From contig CAJZBQ010000021.1 in NCBI GenBank assembly GCA_914767885.1, positions 124,001 through 188,000 on the forward strand: a stretch of 64,000 nucleotides of DNA, written 5' to 3'. Under the pieces are notes generated by a model. The model worked only from the letters and a program-made list of their open reading frames with translations, had not been told where the DNA came from and ran no database searches. A program made the translations under genes and the position numbers. This document shows, in pieces, positions 42,690 to 51,943 of the stretch; the first letter of the stretch is position 1, and every line of letters starts with the position of its first letter. Source of the stretch: Blepharisma stoltei. Taxonomy: Eukaryota > Ciliophora > Heterotrichea > Heterotrichida > Blepharismidae.

Positions 42690-45600
42690 ATGGAACCTCA
42701 ACTAAATATTCAAGGAAGGGCATTTAAATTAGAACAACAGCTTTCCAACGAAGAATTTGTAGCCCAAGACAAAAATTCAGGCCTGAGATACTTGCTAAAA
42801 TATATTAAATCCCCAAGCCCTCAAAGAATCAAGCTTCTCAAGAATGAAATTCGAATCCTCCGAGAACTAAATCCCCACCCAAATATCATTACTTTGCACT
42901 CTGCAAAGGAATCTGAAGGCTCCTATTTATTTCTGTATGAGCATTGTGAGGGCGGCTCCTTGCAAAACAAAACAGTGCAAGATCCTTTAAAAGCATTATA
43001 TCAAATTTCCTTACTTTGCCCTTCTGTGATGTGAGATTGAAGTGATTTTTGCCCAATGAAGATTAATTTTTTTGAAATTTCTTTTATTTATTTTATAAAA
43101 TTAATGGCTTAGAATGCAATTTTATTTAAAATTCAATAGAATTACTAGAAATTTCATTATAGGAATTATTACATATCAATATTTCTGCTCACTTACTGGG
43201 CTTTTCATAAAAGTAAGATTTTTCCAATGGTTTTTCTCAATAAGAAGCTGAAGGTAGCGCTCCAACATATGCACCAAAGAAGCATCCCAATAATCCACAG
43301 AAATATAACACCTTATAATATTTTATGCCAAGGTGATGAGTATAAGGTAACTGGGATGGAATCTGCGTCAGAGCAATATACAAGTTTGACTGATTTAGAT
43401 TTATTTAATAGGGACACTGAGCTACTACAAATCAGTGATCTCAAATGAAGAGCGCCAGAGCTGATAGACCCTAACCCTCATTATATTATTGATAATAAAA
43501 CGGATATATGAGGACTGGGGATGGTGTTTTATTACATCCTATTTGGAATTTCTCCATTTCCTGACCTGAAATCACAACAAGAAGGGGTGTGAACAACACC
43601 TCGAGAAGTCAGCTGAAAGATAAGAGAACTGCTGCAAGTGATGCTGAACCCAAATCCATTGAAAAGAGCTGATATTTATTCTGTTTTAACTAAGCTAGAC
43701 GAGCATAATCCTAACCAAGACTCTCACTCCTGCGCAACATCTTGTTTTCCTAAAATTTCTCCATTTTCGAGACTAAAATCAAAAAAATCCACCCAAGGCC
43801 TAATACAAAATGGGACATAAAACATTTTATAGTAAATTACAGGACTTTTTTTTCATAAAAATATTTTTCATGCGAATTTTGAAATATTCCTAATCCTTTT
43901 ATAGGGAAAAAACTCTCAAGTTATTTTATATGTCTACAAAATGCATGCTCAAATAATTCTTTACCACTAAAAGAAATTTTTTCAAAAAAACTAGTTGCAA
44001 AAGTCTGGGCAAAGCCAAAAAAAATTAATAAATTTTATGCAGAAATGCTAAGGCTTCAAGGACTGGATAACCCTCAAGTAAGGCTAAAAGCATTAACATT
44101 GCTTTTAATTTACTTACAAGAAGGGCCTTTATATGTGTATCAAAACACTCCTGGCGCTGTAGAAGTTTTGCATTATATAGAGTCTTATTGCTCTGTAAGA
44201 CCAGGACATCCACTTAAATCAGATTTTTTTAGAAGGGTTACAAATTCATTTGCGGCAGCCATAAAGCAAAAATATTACGTCACCAAGTCTAATATTGGCA
44301 GCTTTAACGGGCGATTTGTAATTAACCATGAAAACGGACAATTTAATTGCCAAGTCGACATGCTGCTTATTGATGACTTGCTATTTTATTGGCAATCCTT
44401 AATAAAAATCCACGAAATGCTTGCGACTGGTTCACATCTTGAAGCAATATGCAAATCAATCAGAATTTTGCTTATAAATGAGCAGCAAAGACTATTAGAA
44501 ATAATAAGCCCCTGCATAAAGAAATTATCATTATCTTCTCAAAACAATGATTTATCAAGAGAGTTCAATAAAGCCTACTTTAAAGCTAAAACTTTATTTG
44601 AAATAGACAACACTGAGATCCCTTTAAACCCTATCCCAACCTCAGAAATCCCTGAAATCCTAATAGACGACCCTATATATGAGTCTTCCAAAAACAATAA
44701 CAATGTCCCAATAGGCGAGATCCACCGGCAGTCTCAAAATTCTCCATCCTCAAGCTCCTCCAGCTCTGAATCTTCAGACGACGATTTTCAGCTAGACCAG
44801 CAGCCTTTACCTCGGTTTTCTTCAGTCCAGCTGCAGCCCGCTATAATAGAAACCCATTATTCTACTGCCAGATGTGAACATTTAACAACAGTCCATGACT
44901 ATGATTTAATTGATTTATCCCAAGACCGCATAGAAAAATTCACCAATCACCTTAATGAGCAATACAATTCTTGAATAATTGACATAAAAAATGTCAGATG
45001 TATGCGACAAATAGGCAACGGCAGCAGCAGTGAGGTCTGGCTTGGCCTTTATCAGAAAACCTTTGTGGCTGTAAAGAAGCTAAAACATACAGAAAAACAA
45101 AGCATAAAAGAATTCGGAAGAGAAGTCAGCTTGCTAATAAAGCTTAGACACCCAAATTTAGTACTGTTTATGGGAGCTTATATAGGAGAAGACCAGCTTT
45201 GTGTGCTGACTGAGTATTGTCAGGGTGGGGATTTATTTCAGCTTCTCCATAAGCGGAAAGATATTTTTATTTCGTGGGAGCAGAAGCTTAAGATATGCCA
45301 TGATGTCGCGGTTGGGATGAATTATTTGCATTCCAATAATTTCTAAAGATTTTTAATATAAAAAATATAGGAATTCTCATAAGAAATAATTTAAATTTAT
45401 TATAAATTAATATACACAGAGACTTAAAATCGCTTAACTTGCTATTGGCATCTCCATTATTACGCCCTACTGATTCTGTGACTGTAAAAATCAGTGACTT
45501 TGGGCTATCCAAAGAATTCAAGTTTAACGGATTTATGACAGGGCAGCTAGGAACTTGTCATTGGATGGCTCCAGAAGTGCTAAGTTCTTCAGATTATTCG

Positions 45601-45867
45601 TTAAAAGCTGACATATATTCATATGCGATTGTGATGTATGAGATCATTACAAGAGAAATTCCTTATAAAGGACTATCTCATGATACCATAAAAGAAAAAG
45701 TCCTAGGGCAGCATCAAAGACCTGACATGTCATTAATACCACCAAGCTGCCCGAAAGCTCTGGAAAAACTAATGGCAATGTGCTGGAGATCTGACCCTAA
45801 TAAAAGACCTCATTTTTCAGTCATCGTGGATATGCTGAACTCAATAGAACTGCCTAAATCTCAATAA
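42690..45867 (+). CDS. Pseudokinase - ANTH-like - TKL-type kinase fusion
   Basis: 919 aa after removing three inserts (920 codons). N-terminal kinase-like domain resembles the NAK/AAK1 group (LYQISLALQHMHQRSIPIIH, TDIWGLGMVFYYILFGISPF) but has HRN for HRD and TGM where DFG is expected, so it is probably inactive. A helical middle (KKLSSYFICLQNACSNNSLP, FYAEMLRLQGLDNPQVRLKA) resembles clathrin-adaptor ANTH domains. A Ser/acid linker follows. The C-terminal kinase looks active: IGNGSSSEVWLG, VAVKKLK, HRDLKSLNLLL, DFGLSKE, GTCHWMAPEVL, of Raf/MLK (TKL) type. A role in endocytosis is inference from the NAK and ANTH parts. Confidence 0.85.
43014..43256. mobile_element. Family B IES, worn copy (243 bp)
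   Basis: Between TA 43012-43013 and 43255-43256. Core motifs of family B are still visible (TAGAATGCAATTTTATTTAA, CTGCTCACTTACTGGG). Excision gives LYQISLALQHMHQRS in the pseudokinase. Confidence 0.8.
43803..43903. other. Short IES (101 bp)
   Basis: Between TA 43801-43802 and 43902-43903. Excision joins KSTQGL to GKKLSSYFICLQNA, fusing the pseudokinase to the ANTH-like region. Confidence 0.75.
45339..45412. other. Short IES (74 bp)
   Basis: Between TA 45337-45338 and 45411-45412. Excision gives GMNYLHSNIHRDLKSLNLLL, the catalytic loop of the active kinase. Confidence 0.9.
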
Positions 45868-45892
45868 TGTAACTATAAATAAATTTATTAAA

Positions 45893-46407
45893 ATGATTAT
45901 AATGGTGACTATTAATTTTCAGTTAATTTTTTATATAAATTTGAGCTTAAAATTATTGGAAAAATTAAGGTAAAGCAGAATATTTATGATTTTTACATAT
46001 TCAACAACATAGGAAACTGCTTATTTTACATAGAACTTAGAGGGCAGCGGTCAGAAAACAAAAGAGAAAACAAGCAAAAGCTTATGTTTGGGCTTATCTA
46101 CACCCTGAAGTCTTTTTGCCGCAAGTTTTCACCAGAGCCGATATCTGTGAGCCCATTTACAAGCTATGTGACTGATTCTTATAAGCTTCATATACTAGAA
46201 ACCCATAGCGGCCTGAATTTTATTATGATTACTGATACAAATGCTCCTGACCAAACCAGCTGTTTAAGCTATATTTACTCAAACTTATTTTCCCCATTTG
46301 TCTTGAGGAATCCATTTTACGAGCCGAAAAAGCCTATTTCTTCAGCAGTTTTCAGACAAAAACTATTAGAGCATTTCGATACCTTAGACAGCTCAAGAAA
46401 AGCATAA
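45893..46407 (+). CDS. TRAPPC1: TRAPP complex subunit 1 (Bet5)
   Basis: 143 aa after removing the insert 45900-45982 (144 codons). The start MIIYDFYIFNNIGNCLFYIE appears only after excision and matches MTVYNLYIFDRNGTCLHYSE of TRAPPC1. Later blocks also match: KLMFGLIYTLKSFCRKFSP, SYKLHILETHSGLNFIMITD, SYIYSNLFSPFVLRNPF. It is a longin-fold subunit of the TRAPP tethering complex acting on Rab1/Ypt1 in ER-Golgi traffic. It begins 25 bp after the kinase stop. Confidence 0.92.
45900..45982. other. Short IES (83 bp) in codon 3 of TRAPPC1
   Basis: Between TA 45898-45899 and 45981-45982. Without excision the ATG is separated from the conserved body of the protein. Confidence 0.9.
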
Positions 46408-46465
46408 AAATTAAATAATTATTTATTAAAAATTAATTTTGCACAGATTTATTAGAAAGAACTTT

Positions 46466-48875
46466 TTAGTTAGTGCTTCCTTCTGTAGCAAATGCTGGAT
46501 AAGTGCATTGGACATTTTCCCAGGTCATTTGGCTAAATACTAATTTTTGTATAACTTTACCGACATTTTCAAGAGGGATCCTTACTTGAGTCATGCTTAA
46601 AGTTTCTCTGAGGGTTACGGTATGGTCGCTAACCGTTTGGAAATCAACTGTGACTGCAAAAGGAATTCCAATTTCGTCACATCTGGCGTATTTCTTCCCT
46701 ATGGTGGTTGAGGAGTCGTCGACTTCACATGAAAGACTTTTCCTTTTGATGGTTTCTTTTAGTTGGTCTACAAATTGGTCGAAATCTGGGTTCTTTGAGA
46801 GGGGAAGAACACAACATTTTACAGGGGCAATGACTGGAGGAATATACAAATAGACTTAATTATATTGAATTTATATTGAAAATATAAAGGTAATTTTTTT
46901 TTATTTTTTTAAAAAATATAAATAGGGGAAAATATGGTAAATTAGAAATTAACATAAAGAAAAATAGCTTCGAGCCTCTTTTACGTTGGTTCTCTCTCTG
47001 AAAGCGTGCTCCAAAATGGAATAAATAATTCTTCCAATACCAAAAGAAGGTTCAATTACTGATGGATAAAAGGTTTCTTGGGACACTGACTTTTGAGTGA
47101 CTTCTGGCTTAATCATATCTCTTGTCAGCTTAAAGGACTCCTCCCCAATTGTCAGCTCATATTCACCATGCTCTTCTATGGCATGCTTAATGCTTGCTTT
47201 TTCCAGCTCAGAAAGCTCTTGGAATTTCGCCAAAATTAATTGATTTTTCGCTTTAAAAGCAGCACCCATGACCCCTTTATTAGGCTTCATATCAATAAAA
47301 TCTACGATTCTTGGCTGTGGGTAAGTTTCAGCTGCCAAAAGATTTTTTTTGGATTTTTCTGCATGTTTAGTTAAGTCATAGCAGCTTCTATCTGCATGGC
47401 CAACAACCTCGACCCAGCCAATTGATAATAAGATTTCAGCATCCCAACAGTCAGATGAATAATGGGCCATTTCGTCTTTCATGTGTTGTCTAAATCGGAT
47501 CCCTTCTGCCTTGATCCCGCAAGCTCTTAAGAATATTCTATAATAAATTGAATTTATCATTAAAAAATTTAATTATAAACTATTAATTATGTGAGAAAAA
47601 TGGGATAAGTAAGTTCTGGCCATAAAATATGCTAAAGTCTGGTTATTGATGATTTTCCTTGTAACAGCTTCTTCTAATGTAATATTAATGTTAATAAGAT
47701 TATTCTTACAAGTCCAGTTCTATTAGCCTCAACTTGGACCACATCTCTGAATAACGATGTATGAGATCAGCCTAGTCACCGGCCTGCTTCTGTCCCCAAG
47801 CCTCTTAGGACCCCTCTTTCACGTCACCCTCAGTGTAGAACACTTCTCTTTGAGCCGAGACTCTCAAGAAGTCGAGAACTTCTCTTATTGAAGGATGGTG
47901 GCCCTACCCCCCAACTGCCATTTTAACTTGTGTAGTGTAATATAAATAGGTGGCGTCTGCAATTCTTGCTGCTCTTGCCCGAATAGCGGTATAACCATTG
48001 CCGCAACATTTTGGAACTTATGATGATCTTTATTGCTTGGATTTACAAAGTACTCAATTTCTGCCATTGTAAATTCCCTCACCCTCAGCAGTCCATCCCT
48101 AGGCGAAATTTCATTCCTAAACCCAAGTCCAATCTGTGCTACTGCAAACGGTAGTTTATTCCTATTATAGTCATATAAATTCTTAAAATTCACAAAAATC
48201 CCTTGAGCTGTTTCTGGCCTTAAAAATCCTTTTTGTCTGCCAGAAGGCCCAATCATAGTCCCAAACATCAAATTAAACGGTTTCGGATACGACAGCGGCC
48301 TGCCACTCCCTGGACATTTAATTCCAAACCTAGTGAAAATTTCATGCAACTGTTCTTCCTTATACGTGTCAGCTAATGATTTGATTTTTCTGCATTCTTC
48401 TTTGACCTCTTCTGTGGTGTCTTTATTGTTAATGATTTCCTTCATGCTTTCTACTAGCAGCTTGTCAGCTCTCCAACACCTGTCGTCTTCTTCATCTTTG
48501 ACCATAAAATCTGTGAATTTCGCTACATGTCCTGATGCCTCTAAAACGACTTCTGGGGTCAAATTGGTCCCAGCCAGCTCTAGCATGTCTTCTTCTAGTA
48601 TAAAATGCTGCCTCCAGAGGTCTTCTACCTCACGTTTTAAGGCACATCCAGGTGGGCCATAATCAAAGAGACCGCTGATTCCACCATAAATTTCAAAGGA
48701 AGGCCGGTAAAAGAACCTTCGACGTAGCAAATCATCAATAGCTGGCCGATGGGCAGACAAGAATGACTCAAGCTCGCCTTCTTTCTATAATAGAACTTAC
48801 CAGTTCTTCTTGACTGTTCATTTTATAAAGCCCACAGAAAGAAGGGAATTTTTGCATGGCTTTACGGATTAGCAT
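46466..48875 (-). CDS. GARS: Glycyl-tRNA synthetase (eukaryotic class II)
   Basis: 653 aa after removing three inserts and a 16-nt intron (654 codons). N-terminus MLIRKAMQKFPSFCGLYKMN, then RRRFFYRPSFEIYGGISGLF, DYGPPGCALKREVEDLWRQH (motif 1), GFLRPETAQGIFVNFKNLY, GLGFRNEISPRDGLLRVREF (motif 2), EPSFGIGRIIYSILEHAF (motif 3), and an anticodon-binding domain (APVKCCVLPLSKN, KKYARCDEIGIPFAVTVDF). It charges tRNA-Gly. The intron at 48787-48802 joins QEEL to KEGELES. In-frame ATGs at 48857 and 48823 are alternative starts. It may serve cytosol and mitochondria from different starts, which is inference. Confidence 0.95.
46847..46951. other. Short IES (105 bp) in GlyRS
   Basis: Between TA 46845-46846 and 46950-46951. 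Excision joins EARSYFSLC to YIPPVIAPVKCC at the entry to the anticodon-binding domain. Confidence 0.85.
47543..47611. other. Short IES (69 bp) in GlyRS
   Basis: Between TA 47541-47542 and 47610-47611. Excision gives AYFMARTYRIFLRACGIKAE, matching GlyRS. Confidence 0.85.
47677..47934 (-). mobile_element. SINE-like IES (258 bp) in GlyRS with 11-bp direct repeats
   Basis: The flanking repeat on the minus strand is ATATTACA(C/T)TA. The element starts ACAAGTTAAAATGGCAGTTG and ends AAGAATAATCTTATTAAC. GC-rich, no frame. Excision at the TA ending each repeat gives PIYITLEEAVTRKIINNQ. Confidence 0.9.
48787..48802 (-). other. 16-nt intron in GlyRS
   Basis: GTAAGTTCTATTATAG on the minus strand; removal keeps NSQEELKEGELESFLSAHRP in frame. 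Confidence 0.85.
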
Positions 48876-48894
48876 ATGATTATTATAATAGAGA

Positions 48895-49452
48895 TTATTG
48901 GTTACCTAAAGGTTTGTCAGCATAGTACAGGGGCTTTTCGACTTTGACACCCATTGTTTCGAGAGCACCGGCGAGGTCAGGCATTGTAAGGCAGAGTCTT
49001 TGGTCTTTGTTTTTAGAGCTGAGAGAGGTAACTGGCTTGCCGGGAATGATGTCCAGGACTTCGTTGAGAGTTTCTGTGAGGAATTGTTGGACTGCAGCTG
49101 CTACGAGCTTGCTGCAGGTGGGATCAGGAGAGTAGAAGCCTTTGGATTCAAGGATTTTGGAAACATATTCAGGAGGTATTACTAGCTCCTCCCAAAGATA
49201 ATGTTTTGCTCTTTTATTTAAATTGTTGTTTTTGATATTTATTTTTAAAATACAAGTTTTTTAAAACTTTATAGAATTAGCTAGATTTATTCTAATAATT
49301 ACTAGTAATATATATAAAAACAGTTTTTGCTCACTCGTAGATGGAGTTAGTTCCCAAAACAATAGGATTTTATCAATGGTTTGCTCGTTGCAAAGGGGAA
49401 GTAAGGCGCTTTTATCAAGAAGTTCTAAAAACTCTGAACTTGGGATGTCCAT
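48895..49452 (-). CDS. TAF10: TFIID subunit TAF10
   Basis: 112 aa after removing the insert 49185-49403 (113 codons). MDIPSSEFLELLDKSALVIP, then PPEYVSKILESKGFYSPDPT, CSKLVAAAVQQFLTETLNEV, and the C-terminal block RLCLTMPDLAGALETMGVKV, EKPLYYADKP. This matches the TAF10 histone-fold pattern ending LTMEDLTPALSEYGINVKKP. TAF10 is shared by TFIID and SAGA. The gene stops 20 bp before the GlyRS start, on the same strand. Confidence 0.88.
49185..49403. mobile_element. Family B-like IES (219 bp) in TAF10
   Basis: Between TA 49183-49184 and 49402-49403. Ends GCTCCTCCCAAAG and TTGCTCGTTGCAAAGGGGAA; inside are TTTGCTCACTCGTAGATGGA and a worn family B core. Excision gives LDKSALVIPPEYVSK. Confidence 0.8.
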
Positions 49453-49470
49453 AATATTTTTATACCTTTT

Positions 49471-49975
49471 AAAGATGAAGATTAAGATTTTACACGGCAT
49501 AAGCAGGCTCTTTATTAGCCGGGCTCTCGCTAATAGGGTGAGTTAGTGGGTCGAATTATTGCCCGATTTAAGTAAACAGCCGAACTACGTTGACTCTAGA
49601 AAAGGTGGCGTACACTGGATGCATATACACAAGAGCGCAAATGGTGCAAGGCCCACCAAAATTTCACTCTCTTGAATTTTTCTTGTGAAATTAGCCTAGC
49701 CTAAGGATCAGCTGTCTAGGTTAGAGCCACCATGTAAGCAGCGCCCCGATAGTCCCAATAGACGAATAATATGTGAGAGAAAAAACCTGTCAAGCCCACC
49801 TGACAGGGACAAGGAACCTTCAGGGAAAAACAAAACTTCCCTTTTAGGCAAGACATCCCCAAGCCTGAAGAACTATTTCAAAAGGGACAGAGGCCCTGTT
49901 TTTAGCTTCATCAGGATGGGTATATAGGGAGTGCGCCTCAGAGATCAATTTCCGTCAGCGTCACCATTTTATATC
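49471..49975 (-). mobile_element. GC-rich SINE-like insert (505 bp), 9 nt upstream of TAF10 start
   Basis: Flanked by TATACCTTTA (49461-49470) and TATACCTTTT (49976-49985). On the minus strand it begins ATAAAATGGTGACGCTGACG and ends in a TTAATCTTCATC tail. The start resembles AAAATGGTGACGGCGA at 9910. No open frame. Confidence 0.8.
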
Positions 49976-49985
49976 TATACCTTTT

Positions 49986-50421
49986 AATAGAATTAATTAT
50001 TAAAATCTATTATCAATTGCTAATTTCTAAAGGAAAATTATTACTTTATCTATGCTAATAATTAACTAAAATTTGCTCATAAAAGCAAATTCTGAGGTGC
50101 CAACCCCTTAATTTTACTGATTTACTGGCATCTATGCGAATATTTCCCTAAATATGTATAATTTTAATTAAACTTTGTTTTCCTCACTTTTAATGTGAAA
50201 TTTCATATTTTTTAAGCCCCATTCAAATAAAATTTTAAATCCCACAGTATTTTCAAAATATTTCGATAAAATCTCTCATTATTATATCAATTTAAAGACT
50301 TGCAACTTCACATAAAAAAACCCTATCCTAAGTTTCATAAATTATTTCTAAATCAATTAGCAAAATCATTTCTATTACATTTATTATATATCCTTATAAA
50401 ATTAGTGAATAATTATTTAAT
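49986..50421. other. AT-rich intergenic stretch
   Basis: Spacer between divergent TAF10 and PNP. Nothing recognisable beyond AT-rich sequence. Confidence 0.45.
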
Positions 50422-51889
50422 ATGGCTGACTCTTTTCCTTCCACAACCTCCCAGTTATATAATGCTCTAAAGATTAGTTCTGAATATATTCTTCAGAGGT
50501 TGCCTAAAGCTGAAGTTTCAATCATATTAGGAAGCGGAATTACTGAATTTTATTTAAGAATAGAAAACTTGCAAGGGATTCCTTTCCACGACATTCCTTA
50601 TCTTCCAGATTAATATGGTGGTGATGACGAAATATGTCCCTTTGGTAACCCATCACTTTGGATGTGAAAATCGCTTTATAACTTAAGCCAAGGCTCAGAC
50701 CATTTAATCCTAACCCTTTGCATGCCTTGAGCTGCTGTATGGGGTGATTAAATATTGGGAGTCAGCTGGTGGAGATTCAATCCAGGCATTTTATCTGGAT
50801 AGTTTTTGGGCAACGGGTTATTTCCCTATGTGGTTTTTTATCCTGGGTGCCACCTCTACTCAAGATGGTCGAAAGAAAGCATCGGGCTAAACTCTGCATT
50901 CATAGTACTCGAACGATGTGGAGCAAAAGAAGTCTTTCTAATCCGTCGAGACTCAGGAATATTGGTGCAAGCCCCAGCTCCAGGAGTAGACCACTATTGA
51001 GGCAGAGTTTAGGTAACTGAGTTTATCAGGCAAGCAGGTTTCGGTGGTCACAAGCGTGCTAAAACATCAAATCTGGAAGACTTTAAGCTTTTAAGTTAAG
51101 CTATCTTCCAGTCCCAACAGTATCAGGCCACAAAGGGACTTTATATCATGGCACAATCCATGGTAAACCTATTTTTTGTTGGGGCGGGAGACTTCATGGC
51201 TATGAAGGGTACAGTAATTTTCAGATTTCTTATATAGCCCATCTCAGTGCATTTTTAGGCTGCAATACTCTTATTTTAACCAACGCTTCCGGTTGCTCAA
51301 TGCCAGGTGTCAAACCTGGAGATATTGTCTTATTAAAAGACTATATATATCTTATAAATATAAATACACAAATTATTCAATTAATAAATAGCCATTAAAA
51401 ATAAGCCAAAAAAATAGTATAAAACAATTTGGTCGAAATCCTTTAGACACAGGTCTCCATACTCTTTTCACTGAGCCACATACAAGTTTTGCATTTGACG
51501 AAGATCTCAGAAAATATGCTATCCAAATAGCAAAACGATTGCCAAATATAACAGTCCATGAAGGAACCTATTTTTGGGTCAGAGGCCCATCATTTGAAAC
51601 TCCTTATGAAGTAGAAAGTTACACAGCTTTAGGAGGAGATCTATTTGGGATGAGCACTGTCCCAGAAATTCTGGCTGGCCAAGCTCATGGGATGAGAGTA
51701 TTAACAGCTGCAGTCGTCACAAATTTGGCAGCAGGACTTGTAAAGGACGAAATATTGACCCATGAACTTGTAAAAGAGACTATTGCAAAAGTGAAAAATG
51801 AAATTGAAGAATATTTCATGCAAATTTTGTCAGAATTGCCACCGTTTGAAGGAACTATTCAGACAGAATGGACAAATGATGTATTCTAA
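50422..51889 (+). CDS. Purine nucleoside phosphorylase
   Basis: 296 aa after removing two inserts (297 codons). IILGSGITEF phosphate loop, then IPYLPVPTVSGHKGTLYHG, FCWGGRLHGYEGYSNFQISY, TLILTNASGCSMPGVKPGDI, GTYFWVRGPSFETPYEVESY, GGDLFGMSTVPEILAGQAHG, and TAAVVTNLAAGL. These are the trimeric PNP (PNP/MTAP family) landmarks, with GSGI/L, GR.H.YEGY, TNA.G, GP.FETPAE and GMSTVPE. It phosphorolyses purine nucleosides in salvage, important because ciliates generally rely on purine salvage. Confidence 0.93.
50601..51103 (+). mobile_element. Retroelement-like IES (503 bp) in PNP with 10-bp direct repeats
   Basis: TATCTTCCAG occurs on both sides (50599-50608, 51102-51111). It starts ATTAATATGGTGGTGATGAC and ends TTTAAGCTTTTAAGTTAAGC. 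Removal gives HDIPYLPVPTVSGHKG. Its ends match 59545-59720. An internal frame (LNSAFIVLERCGAKEVFLIR) looks protein-like but matches nothing I know. Confidence 0.9.
51348..51421. other. Short IES (74 bp) in PNP
   Basis: Between TA 51346-51347 and 51420-51421. Excision gives DIVLLKDYIKQFGRNPLDTG. Confidence 0.85.
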
Positions 51890-51943
51890 AGTAAATTAAT
51901 GGGGAAATAATAATTAATTTAAATAAGGGAAATTATTTTGGAT

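Noticed and set aside
50769-51020. Frames of 83 and 64 codons as a host gene
   Set aside because: They lie wholly within the element inserted in PNP; they may be element-derived but not host genes.
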